From contig JAADVB010000186.1 of the NCBI GenBank assembly GCA_023334545.1, forward strand, positions 1 to 37,989: DNA of 37,989 bases, written 5' to 3'. Position 1 is the stretch's first letter; every line of letters starts with the position of its first letter. Made by a program: the position numbers and the translations under genes. Below are positions 31,427 through 37,989 of the stretch, one piece after another. The DNA is from Salisapilia sapeloensis (Eukaryota > Oomycota > Peronosporomycetes > Peronosporales > Salisapiliaceae). Under the pieces are notes generated by a model. The model was not told where the DNA came from and did not search any database. It was given only the letters and a program-made list of their open reading frames with translations.

Positions 31427-32824
31427 TTATTTCGAAATGACACGTAGGACGGTGCCGAGGAGGACCATGGTCGTTGCGAGTGCGAGGATGCGCAAGTTAC
31501 GTGTGCCTTGGATCTCTTTAAAGTAGAGAGCAGACCAGAGCATGGACACCATGGCAGGACCGATGGACGTGACGGGGTACGCTTGGTCGAAGCCCATCAT
31601 CCCGGCCGAGTAGAGCTGTCCACCCAACCCAAGTGCCCACATGATGCCACAGATGTAGGCTGGGCGCATGGCACTTCGAGGCATCGACTTGCGAAGGACG
31701 AAGCGGTGGAAGACAGAGTAGAGAAGGAAGACGACGGTGCTGGCGAGGTAGATGCCGAGGCACTGGGAGAAGATAAAGTTGAGTGGGTTGCATGTCGAGA
31801 TGAGGACTTCTCCGTCTGAGTCTTCAATACGGGAGGCCTTTGGTCGACACGCTTGTTGCCACTTGACGAATGGCACGAGGCAGCAGCCGAGGAACATACC
31901 AACGAGGAGAGCGATGACCATGCCGATCGTCTTCCTCCTCGCCTCGTCTTTTTCGTTCTGTAACGCAATGTGTTCGCTATAGTCTGCCGGCATCATGAAA
32001 GGTCCAAAGTTCGGTAGCTCTGGATGCATGAGGGCATCATGGAGAGATTCATCTCCACTTGACAAGCCTCGACGATGCAAGCGTTTCGGTCTTGTGACTG
32101 TGCTGTACGACGTTTGTTCTTTTGACAAGAGCTCGGTTTCTTCATCCGATGTCGAGTACTCTTGTCCGTCTGCGGCAAAGTGCACCTTTGGATCTTTGCT
32201 CGATGTATCCGTATTTGCCGTTTTCGGACTAAGCTTTGCGTCCGAGTCGTCTGATAACGTCGGTTTGATCATGCTGTAGACAGCGATGGAAGCGAGCATG
32301 AAGAAGATGCCGAGAGCACTGAGCCACGGGTACGTTGGTATCGTCTGCTGGACGCCAAAGAGACCGTAGCGCGAGATGAGGTAGCCGATGAAGATGTTAG
32401 TGGCGTTCCAAAGCATGAATCCAATACCAAGTCCGAGGTTATTGACAACCGTTGGAATGAGCAGATTGGCGATGGCAAACAAGGCGCCTCCGAGCAGTCC
32501 TTGCGGGAAGGTAAATAGTCCGGACTGAGCAAAGTGGCTCCAGTCGTTACTGACGAGACCCCATACGATACCAACCATCAAGATACCAGAGCACTACGCA
32601 CTTATGAGCACATGATCGAGTTATGACATCTATATAAACGTACCATGAACCATTGGAAGATGATGCCATCTACACGGATCGAGATACTGTCAAAAGATGT
32701 ATCAGACCTATTCACTTCAGATCATACCATAAGTCGGATATCGCTTCGTCGGGACGTAGCACGTGCCGAAGAAGAAGACCGCGACGGCTGCACCAATGTA
32801 TCCGAGTACTAAATTCTGCGCCAT
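31427..32824 (-). CDS. TMEM144-like multi-pass membrane protein (putative carbohydrate/drug-metabolite transporter fold)
   Basis: Three exons: 32824-32728, a tiny 26-nt exon 32669-32644, and 32593-31427. Introns are 58 and 50 nt; the product is 429 residues. The start is the ATG of MAQNLVLGY. Joined across the junctions, the first segment reads GTCYVPTKRY...DGIIFQWFMCSG, the TMEM144 pattern of GxxFVPVK and FFQW. About ten hydrophobic segments fall into two halves with GGALFAIANLLIPTVV and GLGIGFMLWNATN in the first. They are divided by a soluble Ser/Glu-rich loop of about 105 residues (about 155-262). That loop has an acidic dileucine motif (EETELL), which suggests endosomal or vacuolar sorting. 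The family belongs to the drug/metabolite transporter superfamily; its substrate is unproved. Confidence 0.85.
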
Positions 32825-33031
32825 CGTCCGACGGGTGTGGGAAAGATCGCGAAATTTGAAGTGAGGTCGAAGCAGACAGAAGTTTACGCTCCGATACAAA
32901 GAGTCTATCAACATGATAACGCTTCAGATTCGTTCAAATTCAGCTTGAAACAGTTTTGATTGGTGGAAAGTAGACGCACGGGAACTGGAACGAGCGGTAG
33001 ATTCCGAGCGAAGCGGCGCAAGGTCGACGTG

Positions 33032-34808
33032 ATGCACACGATGGAAGCGTCTGGTGAGCCAACGGAGGAGCGTAGTGCAGAGTATCAGGTAGGTCTCATG
33101 TCTGTCTTGCTCTTTGTTGAAGTTTGGACGAGGTAGTTGTCGTGGGGGAGGTGTATACGATAAAGCTTGTCCGTTTCATTTGGACTCGATGATGCCAAAC
33201 GATAGGGATACACTTCCCAGTCTTCTGTCGTGCGCACTGCATCCCACATTCCCTCCGTCGTTCCCACATTAGCGTTGGGACTAGTCTACCATCCCTTCCC
33301 ATTCGTACAGTTTCTAATACTCTTTTTAATTCCTCCTCTAGCCTCCGTCTGAAGTCGATAGCTACGCACAGATTACGATGAACATGAACGTCAATATAAC
33401 GACGACGAGCGGGATGGACCCCCCTCCGTTCGTCAACATCACTTCCTCGACGTCCAATTCGCCCATCCAGTCCAACCAGCGCCATGCGCTTCCTCCGTCT
33501 CTACCTCCTCTCGCGGACTCGAAGCCTCATTCCGGACGTCGACGCCGTAACAGTCAGAACAAGAAGCCGAGTCATAATTGGAAAAAGGAGGACGAGAACA
33601 CGTCTCCGCATGCCAAGAGTGCGTTTGAAAAGTTGAATACGTTAAAGCTTTTGCTCGACTGCGGACACTTAACGAAAGACGAGTATCAGGAACGGAAGAC
33701 ACAGATCATCAATGAAATGACAGGCACATCCACCGCCCGGCTTAAACCGTCTCCACGACGACCGTTGCAACCGATTATGAAAGTCGTCGTGCCGCATCTA
33801 CCGCCGGATTTTAGTCGCAAACCAAAGGAACGAGCGGATAAACTCTCCTTCGACCCCGACACACTCCAATGGACGTCGGAACGGACGCGTGTGAAGCTAG
33901 ATCTTGTTCCGTTTGCCATGGGACAGCTCCGAAATGCGCACTACATGCTGGAAGTGGGTGACAATGGGAGCGACATGGACCCAAAGCTCGTCGTTGCCAA
34001 GTTCAGTATTCGAGGAGGAGAGCCCTCGGCCTACCTAAGTGACGTGGAGATGCAAGCGGTGTGTGCCCACTACGCCCAGCTGTATAATGAGCATGAGCCG
34101 CCTCTTAAAGTCACGTACGCGCAGTCCTGGGCGTTGAAACTCGTGGATCGGGGAGAGCGGACACTGTGCTCCGTGGAAGAGCACTTGGATGGGTCCTATG
34201 TAAAATATAGTAACAATAGCGGATACGTTGGTAAGGAGACGAGCAGTAAGGAAGAACGGGAGCGCAATACGCCCCAGGCGTTTTCCCATTTTACATTCGT
34301 CGCATCTGACTATCGTCTCATGGTCGTGGACATCCAAGGTGTCAACGACAGTTACACGGATCCTCAGATCCACACAGCCGACGGTCGAGGCTTTGGTGCT
34401 GGTAACTTGGGTACTTTGGGCATGGAAAAGTTCCTCCAGTCGCATCGGTGCAATGAAGTCTGTCGGTGGCTCGGTCTCCAGAGCATCAATGCGCAGTACA
34501 AGCAAGGAGGGACGGCTGCTCCATTGTACCAAATGCCGTTCGGGAGTGCGATTAAGAAGAGCACGGGACGGATTACGGAAGAAAGGAATACGTTTTCAAC
34601 GTCCGTGACGGTGTCGGAGGCATTTGGTGGAAGTGTGGATGACACGAGTGACGTGGAAGAGGTGCGTCATAAGGACGGACAGGATGGTCTGTCGTATGCG
34701 GTTGTGAGGTCGCCGTCGAGTAAAAAGGTGGATGGAGTGGAAGTCCGGATTGCGTCCTTTTGGTGGCGTGTCCTTCAACGTCTCTTGTGCTGCTTTTATT
34801 GCTTTTAG
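33032..34808 (+). CDS. alpha-kinase (MHCK/eEF2K family) with SHOCT-like hairpin
   Basis: Two exons are proposed: 33032-33088 (19 codons, ending TATCAG before GTAGGT) and 33342-34808, with a 253-nt intron ending CTCCTCTAG; the product is 507 residues. Without exon 1, translation could start at ATG 33378. An N-terminal Pro/Ser-rich region is followed at about 95-130 by FEKLNTLKLLLDCGHLTKDEY, a SHOCT-like helical hairpin. The alpha-kinase domain has the ATP lysine in VVAKFSI (about 235), EHLDGSYVKYSNNSGYV (about 300), VVDIQGVNDSYTDPQIHT (about 346-363), GAGNLGTLG (about 370) and the zinc-site HRCNEVCRWLGL. These are atypical Ser/Thr kinases. The tail ends WWRVLQRLLCCFYCF, a hydrophobic, cysteine-rich end that might anchor the protein to membrane by palmitoylation (inference). 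Confidence 0.9.
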
Positions 34809-34868
34809 GTAGATGAACGCAATAAGTTATAAGTATTTGATGGATATATTTAGCTCCTTGTCTTTTGG

Positions 34869-34877
34869 TCATTTTGA
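34869..34877 (+). promoter_or_regulatory. initiator-like element for the CFAP157-like gene
   Basis: GTCATTTTG lies directly upstream of the ATG at 34879 and fits the oomycete TCATTT initiator. If used, the leader would be only about 10 nt, and this would favour the ATG at 34879 over the in-frame ATG at 34813. Confidence 0.3.
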
Positions 34878-34878
34878 A

Positions 34879-36706
34879 ATGGATGCGACGCAAGGTCTTG
34901 TCGATTCAGAGGTGGTGCTCCAAGAGGAGACGCCACATGTCGCCAAAGGTATCTTGTCTCGAGCACTTGCAGCAGCGATAGGACAGAATGACACCAAGGT
35001 CGTATTTGACATCACGCTGCTGAATGAAAAGATGACGGCATTGTACGTGTAGTAGGATCACGAGATGGGGTATGTGGCTGATTGATACTTGTAGAGAACG
35101 TGAAAATAAAGAGCTGAGGCGTCAGCATGCAGAGATGAAGCACGAGCTAGAGAATGCCAAGCAGGAACGAGATGAAATGTACCAGTATTTACATAGTAAG
35201 TTGGATCAGAAAGTAGAGATAGCGAAGCGCTTGGAGTCTGAGCTTCAGACGACTCGAGAGCAATTGGAAAGACAAGTTGAAATGCATGAAGCGTACGTGA
35301 AGAAAATTGAAAATGAGCATGAACAGGAGATAATGGAAATGAAAAGTCAAGTTGAACGGCAGTCTGCCGAGGTAAATAACTTGCTTGCGTTTGCAGAGGA
35401 AAAGGATCGGATTGAAGGCAAAGTCGCTCAGTTGGAAGCTTTACTTAGTCTCAAGTCGGCAGAATGGCAGGAGGAGAAGACGAATATCGAGCGAGAGTCC
35501 TTGATTGATCGGGAAAAGCTTCGGAGGAAGTTGTTAGCGTTTCAGACTGAACATGATGAAAGCGAGCTTATCGAGCGAGGCTCCAAGGAAGAGATTTGCC
35601 AATTCATGAAGCGGATGAAGAAAGAGAAAGCTTTCATGGTACAGCAGCTAACTCTCCACAGCGAGGAAACGGAAAAGATCATGGCCAAGCAGAAAGAGTT
35701 GGAAGCCGAGGTGCAGCAATTAAAAGTTCGGGCGCGAGTAGCAGAAGGAAATGCTTCGGAGTTGGTAAAACGAAGTCATCATCTGGCCAAGATCGTACGA
35801 AACGTTTCCAAAGATGCTTCGGAAGGCAGTCCGGAGAATACGTCAGTCGTCGAAACTGCTTGCGAAGACACACCATCTGTACTTACTGAGTCAACGGATC
35901 AATATGTACAAGAGCTAGAGGTAGCCTTGCAAAAGGCAAGGAAGTGTATCCAAGCCTTTCAAAAAGAAAGAGCATATCTGGTAACTCAGCAAGATGAAGT
36001 CGTCCAATTTCTCCTTCGAGCCTTGTACGAAAGCTCCCAGCTATTGCAACAAGAAGGCGACACCAAGGTTGATTCTGTCGAGGCAAATAAGCGACTATCT
36101 ACACTTGCACTTTCAGACAGGATGGATGACCTCGTAGCTCAGCTTCCGCCGATCTCTGTGGATGAGCTTGGGTCCTCTCAGATCCAATTCCTTCTCAAGT
36201 GTCTAGTAAAAAAGATACAAGTGTATCAAGAACGCATCGCTCTTATCTACCAGAAGAAATCACCCGTTCGGAAAGCAGAACAAGAGGAATGGAAGGGACG
36301 TAGAGGCTTGTTAGAAAAGCAACTGGGTGTTCAGCTACCTCCGCTTAGTCCAATTGCCGTCAAGTCCTATCTGTCTCCGTTAAAACAACATCGACGGATC
36401 TTTCAACTGGATGGTTCATTTACAAATTTGACTGAAAATCGGCATAAAGCTCATTCTAATAAAGCTGTTGCTCGGTCCATGAAAAGGAAGAATCAAGAGC
36501 TACTGGTCATGGCAACGCACCCGTTCAACTTTACTTCGGCAGTGTCGACAAAACCAGCTCCAAAAGCTACTGTGAATGAGAGAACGCCATCCCCAGTGTC
36601 ATGTGCGACCACACCAGAAGACCGAATGGAGAGGACGCCTGTTTCCGTACGTGTCCAAGTTCCTTACTTGTCCAACGTAGCATCCGAGGATACTGCTCGT
36701 GAATAG
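34879..36706 (+). CDS. CFAP157-like coiled-coil protein
   Basis: Two exons, 34879-35042 and 35095-36706, joined over a 52-nt intron (GTACGT...TTGTAG) in agreeing phase, give 591 residues. An in-frame ATG at 34813 would add 22. After a short N-terminal part, residues of about 45-260 are one long coiled coil beginning LNEKMTALERENKELRR. The order DEMYQYLHSKLDQKVEIAKRL, then KVAQLEALLSLKSAEW and LIDREKLRRKLLAF, follows the layout of CFAP157 (DUF4515-like flagellar basal-body and axoneme proteins). A Pro/Ser-rich basic tail follows from about 430. I infer a role in the zoospore flagellum. The match is by pattern only, because coiled coils resemble one another easily. Confidence 0.7.
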
Positions 36707-36750
36707 ATAGAAAAGAAAGAAGAGCTTGTATACGTTTCATTCTGTTCCTT

Positions 36751-37712
36751 CTATTGATAATCTTCTTTCTCCAGGTCTTTGCTTTTAATCACGCCAATCT
36801 CCACGAGCTTTCGAGCCAACTTTATCAAGTATAAGTACATGAATTAGCTAGATGTAAATAAACAACGTACAGCAATTGTTGGGAAATTATCTTTGGATGT
36901 AGCGATGTTCGGCTTGGTGCCAAAGTTTGCTATTTCCTCCGTTTCATCATCTTCCACCAGTCCATCGAAACCAATGACACGTTCGGGGAAAGCGACGCCG
37001 TCTCGGAAGCAGATGACCGTTGGTAGTACACGGACTACTAGCTTGTCGACGAAGAATGGAGCCTTCTCGGCGTTCATTTTGAGAAATTTGCACTCAATAT
37101 GCTTCTTTGCCAAGCGTCCCAAGTGCTACAAGATGGATGAATGGATCTGCTGTGTGTGGAATCTAATATTAGGCGTACCATGTCCATGATTTTGCATCGC
37201 TCAAAGTCGTTATGATAAAAGTGGACGGCGACAAGTGGACTACTCGTGACTTCTTTCAAGAATTCATCCTGTGAGATCTCTCTGAATTCACCATGGCCTT
37301 TTGCTAGTAAACTCTGCTTCTCCTCATGCTCCTTCTTTAGCTCCTTCAATCGAGCTGCTCGAAGTCTATGCAAATGGTCAGAAGTGGTTATATACAAGAT
37401 CTAAGTGTCGTACGCTTCTAGTTCAGGATCATGCTCCAGTTCGTCCAGAAGGTCATCATCACTGTCATTTTCATCTTCATTGTTGCCGCTATTCGATACA
37501 AATGCATCTTGCTTTGTCTGGTCGACTCGACCATTCACCTGAGGACTCGGCTGACGCTTCCTCTGTTGACGTGCTTTTTCCTCCTCCTTTGCTCGTTTAC
37601 GGTCTTCCTGCTCATGCATCACCTTTAGCTCTTCCGCAGCAGTTTGCATGCGGTCTGTAGCTGCCGCATGAGCCTCTGCACCGAAGAAATTGCCGCCAAA
37701 TTTGCTCGTCAT
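36751..37712 (-). CDS. TXNDC9: TXNDC9 / phosducin-like thioredoxin-domain protein
   Basis: Four exons, 37712-37414, 37365-37179, 37125-36871 and 36819-36751, with introns of 48, 53 and 51 nt, give 269 residues. The start MTSKFGGNFFG is chosen because the preceding in-frame codons do not fit the family. The N-terminal part is charged and coiled (about 1-95), with an acidic run NDSDDDLLDELEHDPELEA. The join gives LRAARLKELKKE and then LLAKGHGEFREI, followed by the thioredoxin fold: VAVHFYHNDFERCKIMDM, HLGRLAKKHIECKFLKMN, EKAPFF and VRVLPTVICF. The CxxC active site is absent, as in TXNDC9, which acts as a co-chaperone of the CCT chaperonin in tubulin and actin folding. The last exon (KLVEIGVIKS) is unusual compared with animal proteins. 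It ends 44 bp from the facing gene. Confidence 0.9.
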
Positions 37713-37989
37713 GGCCAAGTCAAGTCGTTTAATGTGTCCGTTCAAATTTCGATACAAAAAAGAGGTGTCCGGTACAAGTAATATACCGATCGGTATCTCG
37801 TAGGTTTCCAAATGTGCTTTTGTGTGTCCAAGAAGCATCTTTTGTGCGTTTGATGGATATTATGACTTGATCTTGTGATGACCTACATGCACATATGGGT
37901 ATGGATTTTGCGTTGACGATGTGGAGAGGTATGGTCGGAAGGTTAGGCCAGTTGATGACCGCTCGTATCCGGTGCAGACACGGATATTC
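37713..37989. other. upstream region of the TXNDC9 gene, to the window edge
   Basis: The remaining 277 bp should hold the promoter of the TXNDC9-like gene. Minus-strand codons stay open up to about 37838 but do not fit the family. No further gene is recognised before the edge. Confidence 0.3.

Noticed and set aside
32725-32914. Longer start of the TMEM144-like protein at 32914
   Set aside because: The added 30 residues overlap the divergent promoter region and do not fit the family; MAQNLVLGY directly precedes the first membrane segment.
1-37989. CRISPR array, bacterial operon or phage defence island
   Set aside because: No regularly spaced repeats were seen. Introns, an uncapped-CCA tRNA and eukaryotic protein families show nuclear eukaryotic DNA.

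Overview
The window is nuclear DNA from a eukaryote, most likely an oomycete (water mould); the compactness and short introns would suit an Albugo- or Pythium-like genome, but the genus is a guess. The evidence is a full-length PDR/ABCG transporter of oomycete type ending in NHQKR, short GT-AG introns (mostly 48-80 nt), genes a few tens of bases apart on alternating strands, an oomycete-like initiator (TCATTT...) at the transporter, and relics of DNA transposons.

The left 7 kb is AT-rich and gene-poor. It holds a tRNA-Val(CAC) gene (4-76, minus), a broken Tc1/mariner-like DDE transposase (about 1542-2488), and a decayed PIF/Harbinger element in which a DDE transposase (plus, 3288-4644) and a Myb/SANT-like DNA-binding partner (minus, 4654-5690) meet tail to tail. 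I found no intact protein gene there.

From 7.2 kb to the end the window is gene-dense, with twelve protein genes. In order they are: PDR/ABCG transporter (+); a long coiled-coil protein (-); a coiled-coil/PDZ/ankyrin protein with PSMD9-type PDZ domains (-); 2-Cys peroxiredoxin (-); ACSF3-type mitochondrial acyl-CoA synthetase (+); an unrecognised six-exon protein (-); an SWR1/SRCAP-type SNF2 remodeller carrying WW, F-box and beta-helix domains (-); mitochondrial-type PCMT with an added tail (+); TMEM144-like membrane protein (-); alpha-kinase (+); CFAP157-like coiled-coil protein (+); TXNDC9/phosducin-like thioredoxin protein (-). I reconstructed the exons of the spliced genes by eye, requiring GT-AG borders, phase agreement and conserved family sequence across each junction.

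There is no operon logic. Neighbours are unrelated housekeeping, stress, chromatin, signalling and probable flagellar genes. The most unusual items are the SWR1 remodeller fused in one frame to WW, F-box and right-handed beta-helix modules, and the protein that combines tandem PSMD9/Nas2-type PDZ domains with ankyrin repeats. The two-gene Harbinger fossil is the clearest mobile-element story.
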